From the NCBI GenBank assembly GCA_005402585.1, contig BIFP01000068.1:248001-312000 (forward strand): 64,000 nt of DNA. The letters are read 5' to 3'. A program made the translations under genes and the position numbers. The stretch comes from Micromonosporaceae bacterium KJ-029. Lineage in GTDB: Bacteria; Actinomycetota; Actinomycetes; Mycobacteriales; Micromonosporaceae. Each line of letters opens with the position of its first letter. The first letter of the stretch is position 1. This document shows positions 33,209 through 40,569 of the stretch, piece by piece. The notes beneath the pieces are model-generated. The model was given only the letters and a program-made list of their open reading frames with translations, was not told where the DNA came from and did not search any database.

Positions 33209-36200
33209 TTAGCTCTTCTCGTAACCTCGCCAGGAGTATCGAGGATCCAGAATTTGAGTAGGCATTGATTCAAGAGTCGAGGCGACTGAACCTTCGTCGA
33301 AGTGGTTGAGCAGTCCACTTTTTTGTACGCCTGACATCACGAAGCTGATCCTGTCGGATGGATTCATGCGATCATGGTTCCTGTACCCGGTCTCCCGGCT
33401 TAGATATGCACCGACGAGAATGCAGCCGAACCAGCGGCGCATCCAAAGCGGCACATCATCACTGGTCGTCTTTACCCTTAGCGCAGGGTGATCACTAAGA
33501 AGATGAAGGTCGCCTGTGATGCGCACGAGGCTTATATCATCAGGACCCACGAATGGTACGTCCGTCATGGGCGCCCAGACCGTTCCAGAAAACTGCAGCT
33601 CCCGCACTAGGCCACGTCCACTGAACACTTGAGTTCCCCGAGCGTCATAGTCACTGATCCAGGATGGTTTTGAGCGGTCGGTTTGCCGCCAAACACACGC
33701 TAGGTCCGAGTGGCTTGCTGCCTTGACCTCCCTAACCTCGAAGCGGGCTCTGAGAAGTCGAGAAAAGTAGTTAGAACGGCCAAGTCTCAGAATGGGAGCG
33801 CTCGGCAACGTTATCGAGTTGTCCCCGATGGCGTCGAACATCTGCCGCATGGTCACTGAGCGAGGGAGAGACGAAAGTAGCGAGTCAACGCCCTCAATCA
33901 TCTCATTGTCTACCGTCACAAACTCGTCAAAGTTCGATAGTTCTTGTAGCGAGGCTGCCCGTCGTCCGTCACGGTCCTCAAGGACGTATACGGGGAGCTG
34001 GGTCTGCGCCGCAACAAGCGCGGCATAATCTTCCGGCTGCGAATTCCGTGAATCCCATAGGGCGCCTGCGATGAAGGGGACCTCGAAGACAGCCCGCGTC
34101 AGCGAAAGGCCACGGCTCTGGTGCATCTGGGTCACCTCTGCCGTAACGTGGTCAACATACGCACGGAAAACGCTTGCCGTGAACGTATCGAACTCATTGC
34201 CACGCTCTAGAGCCGTACGGGCGACGTTGGTTCGAGGCGCGCCTAACCCGGTGGCGTTGGCAAGTGCCCATATCCCTCCGCTCGCCATCGCCGGCGACCT
34301 TTCTGTGACCCGTATGCCCTCGATAAGCATTCCAGATAGAGGGGCAGCGGGGCTCGTCCTCTCCGATGTTACGATTTCGAAAGATTCTGCATCATAGTAG
34401 TGAGCGTCCCGCCCCGGGTGCCCAACCAAGGAATATTCGCGGAACCACCTGCTCCACTCAACAACATAGGCGATCTCTAGCCCAGGGTAAGTTGCCGAGC
34501 GGACCTCGTAGTTATTTCCGAGTCGATCTCGGCCACTAGCCTCCTGGACCTTGGCTTCAAGCGCATCCTTGGCAGTATCGAAGCCGACCTTCTCGCGCTT
34601 GCCGCCTGCCTCGAAATAGACGTCGCACCCTGGCACAACGATCCAGTACCTGAGAAGCTCACCCAGGTCCTTCAGCTGAGCTGTCTCCCTGACGCGGACC
34701 TCTATCGCAGTTCCGTGGTCCCTAATTTCTGGAGGGATCTCGCTGGAAGCCTTGGGGAGTACACGCATGAGATACTGCCCGTGGACGGACTCCAAGCTAA
34801 TCTCACGTGCCTTCACCTCATCCGGATGGGAGGTCAACACACGAACATCATCCGAGATCATGAAGGCAGAGAGTACCCCGATTCCGAAACGGCTAATCGA
34901 GGAGAAGGTGGGGTGCTGCCGCTTAAAATCCTCTGATTGGTATTTGGATGCTCCTACGTGCAGGAAATTCTCCTTAATTGTCGCTTCAGTCATTCCTGTG
35001 CCGTTGTCAATTACTCGAATTGTCCGATCTTCGTCATTCCATGTCACCAAAACTGTCGGACGATATGAAGGTGAGCTTGATACAAGCCGTTGTAGCCGAA
35101 CTGCATCGATACTATTTTGAACGAGTTCGCGGACAACAACGCTGGTGTCGTTGTAGAGGGTATGGCCTGTGAGCAAGTCCAAGACCTTATGTTGGTCCAA
35201 GCGGAACTCGAATTGCGTAGCAACGAACCCCTTTGCTGCTACATGGCTTGAGTCAATCCTGGTCCAGGGGAATAGGTGCCGAACGCCCGCCTTGGACGCG
35301 GACTCCCGGGCCCACCCTGAGCACCGCTTGAGTTCTTGTGCGGCGTATTGTAGATACGAGGTCAGGCCGAAGAACGCCTTGCCTTCCGTAAAGGTCGCAT
35401 GAACCTCGATAGTATCTGAAGAGGTGCTAGGGCCAGCCTCCAGGTCTGAACTCACGACTCGCTGAGGTCGTACAGTCCGTACCTTTTGTTGCTTCTCCCA
35501 TTCTAGGAGACTGATCGGATTTTTGGGGTTGATTATCCTGAATGCGACGGATGGCGTGCGGTCGCGTGTTATGTGGAGCAGATCTGCGGCCCGCAGGAGA
35601 ATGGCGATGTATTGGAGGTTTGCAGCTTCTGACGGAGTGCGCCCGTACGGCTTGTCCGTCACATAGCGGGTTACGTCATCCAAGTCGTTCCGATGGTGGC
35701 TTTCGCAGATCATCCCCAAATCGTCGATAAAGGTTGGCTCAAGGGGCGTCAAGATCTCCCTGAGTAGTTTGCATACACGTTCGTCAAAACCGAGACTGGG
35801 ATCAGGCGCGTCTGTCAACCAACTGCGGATCCGGGCAGCGTGATTGGTGCGAACAAACTCCTGGTACAGAAACCGTTCACGAGTCTCGGCGTCCAATGAG
35901 TCGAGGTGCGACTCGTAGTCTCTGTCATCCAAGTTCACAGAAGCGGAAAGCCGAGTAACGAACGACGGAAATCCGGTTTCGTTGCGCTTGTCAAATTCGT
36001 CGCGCGTGACCAGCATCCCGAAGTCATGCAGGTAGGTTCCGAGCGTCAACATCAGCCACTCAGCGGAAGTCATTGCCTCCTGAGTTTCGGCAGGTATCAG
36101 CCAGTCATAAGTGTCAAGCATTGCGTCGACATGCGCAATGTCATGCTTGGTGTACTCCTCAAAAAGGCCGAATTGCCCGATGTGACTAAGAGCCCTACTA

Positions 36201-36301
36201 ATTTTGTCTCGAACTGACACGAGACTGATGCCTGCGAACGCCTCCAGGTTTTGTGCGGTCGCCGCGTTCTTCTCAGCCATGGCGCGTAGTTCAAGGGGCA
36301 T
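33209..36301 (-). CDS. HD domain plus HSP90/GHKL ATPase protein (candidate defence component)
   Basis: This 1030-residue protein has an N-terminal HD phosphohydrolase-like domain (about 30-260; candidate metal ligands His57, His92-Asp93 in LHDFGM, His202/203 in ESHHRND, Asp240 in RAADLLH). A Bergerat/HSP90-type ATPase domain (about 365-570) has N-box RELVQNSIDAV, G1 box DNGTGM and G2 FGIGVLSAF. About 450 further residues are unassigned. I recall this HD plus HSP90-like pairing as 'HD-CE' proteins of presumed conflict function. ATG 36301 has GGAGG 8 bp upstream; a TTG at 36316 is an alternative. The gene is visibly AT-richer than its neighbours. Activity and target are unknown. Confidence 0.8.
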   Translation of the reverse strand: MPLELRAMAEKNAATAQNLEAFAGISLVSVRDKISRALSHIGQFGLFEEYTKHDIAHVDAMLDTYDWLIPAETQEAMTSAEWLMLTLGTYLHDFGMLVTRDEFDKRNETGFPSFVTRLSASVNLDDRDYESHLDSLDAETRERFLYQEFVRTNHAARIRSWLTDAPDPSLGFDERVCKLLREILTPLEPTFIDDLGMICESHHRNDLDDVTRYVTDKPYGRTPSEAANLQYIAILLRAADLLHITRDRTPSVAFRIINPKNPISLLEWEKQQKVRTVRPQRVVSSDLEAGPSTSSDTIEVHATFTEGKAFFGLTSYLQYAAQELKRCSGWARESASKAGVRHLFPWTRIDSSHVAAKGFVATQFEFRLDQHKVLDLLTGHTLYNDTSVVVRELVQNSIDAVRLQRLVSSSPSYRPTVLVTWNDEDRTIRVIDNGTGMTEATIKENFLHVGASKYQSEDFKRQHPTFSSISRFGIGVLSAFMISDDVRVLTSHPDEVKAREISLESVHGQYLMRVLPKASSEIPPEIRDHGTAIEVRVRETAQLKDLGELLRYWIVVPGCDVYFEAGGKREKVGFDTAKDALEAKVQEASGRDRLGNNYEVRSATYPGLEIAYVVEWSRWFREYSLVGHPGRDAHYYDAESFEIVTSERTSPAAPLSGMLIEGIRVTERSPAMASGGIWALANATGLGAPRTNVARTALERGNEFDTFTASVFRAYVDHVTAEVTQMHQSRGLSLTRAVFEVPFIAGALWDSRNSQPEDYAALVAAQTQLPVYVLEDRDGRRAASLQELSNFDEFVTVDNEMIEGVDSLLSSLPRSVTMRQMFDAIGDNSITLPSAPILRLGRSNYFSRLLRARFEVREVKAASHSDLACVWRQTDRSKPSWISDYDARGTQVFSGRGLVRELQFSGTVWAPMTDVPFVGPDDISLVRITGDLHLLSDHPALRVKTTSDDVPLWMRRWFGCILVGAYLSRETGYRNHDRMNPSDRISFVMSGVQKSGLLNHFDEGSVASTLESMPTQILDPRYSWRGYEKS

Positions 36302-36368
36302 CGGTATGACCTCCAAGCCGGATATTGTCTAGGGGCAACGACTATTCGTGCTCCGGTTTATCTCGCTG

Positions 36369-36872
36369 CTATAACTGCGGAAGGAGAACTTTGACTAGCG
36401 TGAGCCAAAGTAATGCCAGAGTGGCTAGGATGAAGACAATGGTGTACGTCTCGTACCAGCGATAAAAATTTTGCCATCTAGGCGGCTTGCGGAATCCCGG
36501 CCTGATCATCTCATCGACCAGGCCGCATTCTTCTCGTCGATAATCAAACCAGCTAGCAGCACCGACGGCGATTTGGAGAACCGTGAAGGCGCCCACCGTC
36601 GTGATGAGTGACATCAACGCAATGAGCCCGGATCGTGCGGTGGTCGCGGAAATGGGCAGCTCCTTGTAGCCTACAAAGAGTGCTACGCCGCCAGCTGCAA
36701 GAGTTGTAGTTAGGGTCTGGTATATTGCTAGGAATTTTTGTACGTTGTCGTTGACGGCTTGTAACTGTTGCAAAATGAACTTGTAGCGCTCAAGCGCAAA
36801 ATCGTTCTGGGTGATTTGAGGCGTTAGGTTGGTAGATTGATCATCCTGTTTGATCTGTCGCTTGGTTGTCAT
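36369..36872 (-). CDS. 3-TM membrane protein (candidate membrane effector/partner)
   Basis: This 167-residue protein has a cytoplasmic N-terminus with an amphipathic helix (ALERYKFILQQLQAVNDNVQ) and three hydrophobic helices at about 48-68, 80-105 and 142-164. A charged loop (YRREECGLVDEMIRPGF) lies between the last two. It resembles families I recall as RipA-like or SLATT-type pore-like proteins; this is from memory and uncertain. ATG 36872 follows AGGAT; a longer frame to 36998 would include the upstream inverted repeat. It is the first gene of a two-gene operon, 67 bp before the HD-HSP90 gene, and AT-rich like it. Confidence 0.72.
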   Translation of the reverse strand: MTTKRQIKQDDQSTNLTPQITQNDFALERYKFILQQLQAVNDNVQKFLAIYQTLTTTLAAGGVALFVGYKELPISATTARSGLIALMSLITTVGAFTVLQIAVGAASWFDYRREECGLVDEMIRPGFRKPPRWQNFYRWYETYTIVFILATLALLWLTLVKVLLPQL

Positions 36873-36903
36873 ATCCTGCCAGTCGCGATTCTGAGCGGGT
36901 AAG

Positions 36904-36923
36904 AGAACTTTAGGGCAAGTTCT
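36904..36923. promoter_or_regulatory. 20-bp perfect inverted repeat upstream of the cargo operon
   Basis: AGAACTT-TAGGGC-AAGTTCT (7-bp arms) lies 31 bp upstream of the membrane-protein ATG. On the coding strand it follows TATTAG, a possible -10. It could be an operator or a leader hairpin for the two-gene operon. Confidence 0.5.
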
Positions 36924-37315
36924 AATAGGAATCGCGGTGCGCGAGCCCCGCAAAGAGAGCCTTTTCGGGCAAAATCGGTCACACTTATCTTGTCGCATAT
37001 CTGACTCACGGCACCTGCTGGTCGGGCCTTAGGCTGGAACAACGCTCCCTCCGACCGCAGGTATCAGCCCTGTTGTTTCAGATCAAGGGCCGTTCCAGCC
37101 ATCAAGCCGCCGTCACTACGCTGCTGGTCGCCTACGGCAAGGCGACCATCTTGCAGGCAGGCACCGGCAAGATCCGGAACATGCGCGGAATGATCAGCCA
37201 TATGGTGCGAGATGGATCAAGTGTCTGTCCTGGTGGGAGGCATGGCTGCCCGGCAACCGCAATTGCCTTCCTAAACCGCGTGTTCCTGCCGGGCGATCAC
37301 AATGACTCGGTGAGG

Positions 37316-37486
37316 ATGCGACGACGACCGAGATGGTGCGGCGACTGCCCCGACTGTGGGCATGACTGGCGCGAGCACATCCCGCCGGAGCCATGCAGCG
37401 AGTGCAAGTACGAGATCGAGCATGAGGAGCCAGAAGCTCTGTCCGTCCCATGCACCGCGACGGCCCCACCGACTCGCGGTCATTGA
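37316..37486 (+). CDS. Small zinc-ribbon-like protein (tentative)
   Basis: This frame of about 56 residues contains CGDCPDCGHDWREHIPPEPC and CSECKYEIEHEE, a possible four-cysteine zinc site. A GTG six bases earlier is an alternative start, and the frame is open further upstream to 37073. There is no clear ribosome site. It sits between the cargo operon and the GntR gene on the element. The regular Cys pattern and acidic tail argue for a real gene, but support is weak. Confidence 0.4.
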   Translation: MRRRPRWCGDCPDCGHDWREHIPPEPCSECKYEIEHEEPEALSVPCTATAPPTRGH

Positions 37487-37507
37487 TGACCCCGTGCGAG
37501 GCGCGGA

Positions 37508-37523
37508 TTGCTGTCGACAGCAA
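37508..37523. promoter_or_regulatory. 16-bp perfect palindrome
   Basis: TTGCTGTCGACAGCAA is a perfect palindrome in a gene-poor stretch of the element, 128 bp beyond the end of the GntR gene. It is a candidate site for an element-encoded regulator or relaxase; nothing else supports either role. Confidence 0.4.
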
Positions 37524-37651
37524 CCGGTCAAGACGAGGCCAGCCCCGGACGGCCAGCGGTGGACGGCTACCCGAGGTCGCGGATGCAGACAGACCCGGCG
37601 GAACAGCGCCCAGAACTATCGAACGAGGGCTCAGTGGGCGGCAGGCTGCCG

Positions 37652-38053
37652 CTAGCGCCCGACCCGGATGCGGTCGGCGGGGTATAGCTCGCGGGAGCCG
37701 TCGGCGCGGAAGACCACCAGGACGGGGACGCCTTCGCCGATGTCCAGTTCCTTGCGTTCGACGGGGGTGGGCATCCGGGCTGAGGCGGTGTCACCCTTGA
37801 GTAGGGTCACCGTCTCGGCCGGTTCCATGCTGCGGACGAAGGTGCCGCGCGGAGGTTGGACGATCACGAGCCCTTCCGACCGGAGTAAGGAGATGGCCTG
37901 CCGGACGCTTGTCCGGCTCAGTCCATACTCCTGAGCCAGTCGCAACTCGCTGGGCAGCGACGCGCCGGGCGCGAGGTCGCCGGACGTGATCAGGTTCCGC
38001 AGTAGGTCGGCGAGCTGCCGGAACACTGCGCGATCCGCGTTGGGGTCGATCAC
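37652..38053 (-). CDS. GntR-family regulator of the element (KorSA-like)
   Basis: The 133-residue protein has a GntR winged helix (RQLADLLRNLITSGDLAPGASLPSELRLAQEYGLSR; TSVRQAISLLRSEGLVI; PRGTFV). A short C-terminal part looks like a reduced UTRA-type domain. pSAM2 KorSA is a GntR protein that represses the element's replication/transfer activator, and this gene is at the equivalent place. GTG 38053 is divergent from three small genes. The intergenic region has repeated CTACAG motifs and a palindrome that could be its operator. Confidence 0.85.
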   Translation of the reverse strand: MIDPNADRAVFRQLADLLRNLITSGDLAPGASLPSELRLAQEYGLSRTSVRQAISLLRSEGLVIVQPPRGTFVRSMEPAETVTLLKGDTASARMPTPVERKELDIGEGVPVLVVFRADGSRELYPADRIRVGR

Positions 38054-38070
38054 GAAAGTGACGCTACGTG

Positions 38071-38113
38071 TCCAACAGTTCTACAGGTTATTGTATCTAC
38101 AGTCCTACGTAGG
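38071..38113. promoter_or_regulatory. GntR operator/promoter region
   Basis: The motif TCTACAG occurs in a row (TTCTACAGGTTATTGTATCTACAGT), followed by the perfect palindrome CCTACGTAGG at 38104-38113. On the minus strand TACAAT can act as a -10 for the regulator. The repeats lie between the regulator and the divergent small genes. Confidence 0.5.
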
Positions 38114-38198
38114 TACGGTGACCTGGCAGGCGCGGCGGTCGGATGACCAGCCAAGGCCCGGCCGCCGTGCCGTCGACCGAGGCCCGAGGGGAGATCCG

Positions 38199-38384
38199 GT
38201 GCGGCGTGTCTCGTACGAGGAGTACCTGATCGCCGTCGCGATGACCCTTGCGCGGCGACATCGGCCGGTCTGGTGCTGGCGGCGGTGGCGGCGGGTCTGC
38301 CGGTGCGGAGCCGAGTTGCCCTGTCGCGCCCGGCACCGGATTCCGATCAATCGTGGCCACTGGCCCGGGGAGGGGGAGCAGTGA
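38199..38384 (+). CDS. Small AICE protein with cysteine motif
   Basis: This 61-residue basic protein (VSYEEYLIAVAMTLARRHRP, then CRCGAELPCRARHRIPI) has a possible zinc-binding cysteine/histidine cluster. GTG 38199 has an AGGGGAGA ribosome site. It is the first of three tiny genes joined by GTGA overlaps and divergent from the KorSA-like regulator. Similar small proteins are common on actinomycete integrative elements but have no known role. Confidence 0.65.
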   Translation: MRRVSYEEYLIAVAMTLARRHRPVWCWRRWRRVCRCGAELPCRARHRIPINRGHWPGEGEQ

Positions 38385-38560
38385 ACGACGAACAGGAGCA
38401 GGCGATCCTCGCGGTTCACGTCCGAGGGCTCGATGGCATGTGCGCCGGCTGCCGCGCCTGGTGGTCGCGGCTAACGCCCTACCCGTGTTGGCAGGTGGAC
38501 TGGGCGACCAGCCGGCAGGCTCGCACCATCACCGCCCGCGTCCTGGACGGTGTGCGGTGA
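38381..38560 (+). CDS. Small AICE protein, unknown function
   Basis: This 59-residue protein (MNDEQEQAILAVHVRGLDGM, CAGCRAWWSRLTPYPC) has a C-x2-C plus distal Cys that may bind zinc. GTG 38381 overlaps the previous stop by 4 bp, and its stop overlaps the next start by 4 bp. The coupling suggests that the three products act together. Confidence 0.65.
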   Translation: MNDEQEQAILAVHVRGLDGMCAGCRAWWSRLTPYPCWQVDWATSRQARTITARVLDGVR

Positions 38561-38910
38561 CCACCCACGGCCCGGTCATGCCCATCTGGAGCTGCGGAGG
38601 CTGCAACCTGCCCTGGCCCTGCCCGACGCGGAGGCGGGAGCTGCGGGCGGAGTACGCCGACGCGCCGGTGTCGCTGGCCCTCTACCTCGGCGCCTATCTC
38701 GTCCAGGCCGCCGAGGACATGCCCTGGACGCCGGCCGGCGTGTTGCACCGCCGCTTCCTCGGCTGGAGCAGGACGGGCCGACCGATCGACGCCAGCAGTA
38801 CAGCATCGCGGTACAGCAACCGTGCCACCCGAACCCGACCGAGACCGGCTTCAGCAGGCCGGATGACCTCGGACGACACCGGATCCGGCCGGCTCGCCGG
38901 CAATCCATAG
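38557..38910 (+). CDS. AICE protein often annotated 'flavin reductase', ending in attR
   Basis: This 117-residue protein has the pattern WSCGGCNLPWPCPTRRRELRAE, then VSLALYLGAYLVQAAEDMP and RRFLGW. I recall it as a common small AICE protein, often labelled flavin reductase without good reason. The GTGA overlap couples it to the previous gene. After RRFLGW the tail is low-complexity, and its last codons and TAG stop come from the tRNA-derived attR core. In the excised circle the stop would still be supplied by the att core, but only if the same strand continues. Confidence 0.7.
   Translation: MTTHGPVMPIWSCGGCNLPWPCPTRRRELRAEYADAPVSLALYLGAYLVQAAEDMPWTPAGVLHRRFLGWSRTGRPIDASSTASRYSNRATRTRPRPASAGRMTSDDTGSGRLAGNP
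38798..38817 (+). promoter_or_regulatory. Predicted integrase arm-type sites, right
   Basis: GTACAGC occurs twice in direct orientation with a 13-bp period, as at 28529-28548. The pair ends 84 bp inside attR and lies within the last small coding frame. Confidence 0.55.
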
Positions 38911-38943
38911 GTTCAGGGTTCGAGTCCCTGGCGGCCCACTCTT
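38902..38943. other. attR core of the integrative element
   Basis: An exact 42-bp copy of the 3' part of tRNA-Lys plus 5 bp of flank. It is only a tRNA fragment and would not make a functional tRNA. Confidence 0.92.
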
Positions 38944-39098
38944 CGGCAGGTCAGCGAGCCCGGCGCGGAGTGCGCTGCTGTCGAAGGGGCATCCGCGCCG
39001 AGGCGGCCCGGACCGGCCGGGACCCGGCGCGATTAGCACTGATCAGGTTGAGACCGCGAGGACGCGTCAGTAACCGACAAGGGCAGCGGTGGCGCAGC

Positions 39099-39776
39099 TC
39101 AGCCCGGCACGCGGAGCACCTGCATGTTTTCCGCGCCCCGTTCCGAGAACCACGCCTCGAGCTCGGCGCCGTCGAGCGACCGGGTTCCGTGCTCGTCCAC
39201 CACGACCGGGCCGACCACGGCACCCTTGGCGCCCTCAAGTTGGCAGCCGAACATTCGTGCGCCGGTCAGGACTGTGGGCATAGTGCCGCCCCCGAGGTTG
39301 CACCACCGCAAGCTCGCGAACTCGAGGTTGGCTCCGCGCAGGTCGGTCTTGTACAGCTTGGCCGAGTTGAGTATCGCGTGGCTGAGGTCGGCCCCTGCCA
39401 GAACGGCTTCATCGAGCTTCGCCGCAAACAGTCTCGCACCGCGAAAGCTGGCGGTCATGGCGGAGCAGCCAACCAGTTCCGTTTTGGCCAAGTCGGCGAA
39501 GCTCAGGTCGGCGTGCGCGAGGTCTGCGCTGTTCAGGTTCGCGCCGCCGAGGTTGGCGTCCTCGAAGCGGACGCCGCTCAGGCACGAACTGACCAGGTAG
39601 GCATCCGTCAGGTCGATGGTGCTGAGGTCCGCGCCGCGAAAATCAAGAAAATCGCCCGACAGGTACGACGTGGAGTTCGAGGCAACGGCGGCGAACCATT
39701 CCTCGAGCACCTTCCTGGCCTCGGGGCTGTCGGGCCAACGGGCCACGTCAGCGCTGCTCTGCTTGTACCTGCTCAT
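39099..39776 (-). CDS. Pentapeptide-repeat protein
   Basis: The 225-residue protein has an N-terminal 45-residue helical part and then many A(D/N)LxX repeats (ADLSTIDLTDAYL, ANLGGANLNSADLAHADLSFADLA, ADLSHAILNSAKLYKTDLRGANLEFASL), forming a right-handed quadrilateral beta-helix. Some such proteins mimic DNA and protect gyrase (Qnr type); most are of unknown role. Nothing here supports a specific one. ATG 39776 gives the most natural N-terminus. It is the first gene to the right of the integrated element. Confidence 0.82.
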   Translation of the reverse strand: MSRYKQSSADVARWPDSPEARKVLEEWFAAVASNSTSYLSGDFLDFRGADLSTIDLTDAYLVSSCLSGVRFEDANLGGANLNSADLAHADLSFADLAKTELVGCSAMTASFRGARLFAAKLDEAVLAGADLSHAILNSAKLYKTDLRGANLEFASLRWCNLGGGTMPTVLTGARMFGCQLEGAKGAVVGPVVVDEHGTRSLDGAELEAWFSERGAENMQVLRVPG

Positions 39777-39884
39777 TCGAGGAGCACCACCTTGCAATCC
39801 AAGTCCTGTTACCGGCGGCCCGCCTCTTGAGTTCGTTGTTGGGCTGCCCCCTTCAGCCGGCGGCCGCGTGTCTCCAAAAGCGGG

Positions 39885-40346
39885 TCAGGTGTCGTACTCG
39901 CCGTCCCATGGTGGCCCAAAGCCAAGGTCATCCGGGTAGAGCTCGACACTCTCGCCGAACTCGTCGTCCGTCTCGTCCACGAGACCGAACAGCACGCCGT
40001 CCATCATGGTCTCGAACAACTGGATCGCCACGTCGCAGTAGTGCCTGCCCGGCAGGCCAGCAAGCAGAATGTCCAGCTCGCGTCCGGCTCGGTCAACAAC
40101 TTCCTGCTCGCCATCGGCGGTGGTGCCGGTGAACCGAATGTCGGAACTCACGTAGCGGCCATCATGGTCAAATCGATGCAGGTAGGCGTACCAGCGCTTG
40201 TGTGGTTCCCACCGGTCCGCGCCGTCGAAGTCCCCGCGGAAACCGGCGACTACGCCAGCGAGGAACTGACCATCAGCGAAGCGGCCGATTGTGTCGGTGC
40301 GATAGTCCGGTTCGTACCTGATTGGAATAGTCAAAGGGACGGCCAC
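39885..40346 (-). CDS. Conserved protein of the type annotated 'HycA'
   Basis: This 153-residue soluble acidic protein begins MAVPLTIPIRYEPDYRTDTI and ends FGPPWDGEYDT. Similar actinobacterial proteins are often labelled formate hydrogenlyase regulatory protein HycA, but no hydrogenase genes are nearby and that name is probably misleading. The central LHRFDHDGRYVSSDIRFTGT and FGLVDETDDEFGE segments suggest an immunity-protein-like or SUKH-like role; this is a guess. GTG/ATG alternatives near 40346 do not change the core. Confidence 0.6.
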   Translation of the reverse strand: MAVPLTIPIRYEPDYRTDTIGRFADGQFLAGVVAGFRGDFDGADRWEPHKRWYAYLHRFDHDGRYVSSDIRFTGTTADGEQEVVDRAGRELDILLAGLPGRHYCDVAIQLFETMMDGVLFGLVDETDDEFGESVELYPDDLGFGPPWDGEYDT

Positions 40347-40530
40347 GTGGGCAGCATAGGTAAGGGGCGGCGCAGCCAGTGCAGCCGATCCCCTTCTCCG
40401 AACTGATTGATCATCGCCGTCACCGGCGAAGGCATGCAGCCGCTACGCAGGCTGTGGCCGACGCCGGACGAAGCCTGAGGCACTCCGGCCGGAGCCGCTG
40501 ACCGGCGAGCGCCAGCAATATAACCCGGGG

Positions 40531-40549
40531 GTATATACGCGGTGTATAC
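40531..40549. promoter_or_regulatory. Operator-like AT-rich inverted repeat before PadR
   Basis: GTATATAC-GCGGT-GTATAC lies 21 bp upstream of the PadR ATG in an otherwise GC-rich region. TATAC half-sites in inverted orientation suit a PadR dimer, and the TAT-rich segment can double as a -10. Confidence 0.55.
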
Positions 40550-40569
40550 GCTCGGGGTATGGTCTCCGC

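Larger units (their letters stand above)
28437..38943. mobile_element. AICE/pSAM2-like integrative element in tRNA-Lys, with defence-like cargo
   Basis: The element spans about 10.5 kb and is bounded by 42-bp direct repeats (attL 28437-28478, attR 38902-38943). Its left side carries a YefM/YoeB-type pair, integrase, excisionase and a RepSA-like replication gene. Its right side carries a GntR/KorSA-like regulator and three small coupled genes. This is the standard AICE backbone order. I see no FtsK/SpoIIIE-type translocase (TraSA/TraB) and no Spd genes. Between rep and the regulator lies an AT-richer two-gene operon (33209-36872) instead. The element may be mobilised by others or be a transfer-defective derivative. 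Confidence 0.85.

Noticed and set aside
32648..33261. Two plus-strand frames (32648-32863 and 32860-33261) between rep and the cargo operon
   Set aside because: Low-complexity composition, no recognisable family, and the second overlaps the end of the HD-HSP90 gene.
37073..37315. Upstream extension of the zinc-ribbon frame
   Set aside because: Residues before the Cys region are not protein-like in pattern and there is no ribosome site, so only the C-terminal part is annotated.
28437..38943. Prophage interpretation of the integrated element
   Set aside because: No capsid, portal, terminase or tail genes; integrase, excisionase and RepSA-like genes fit an AICE.
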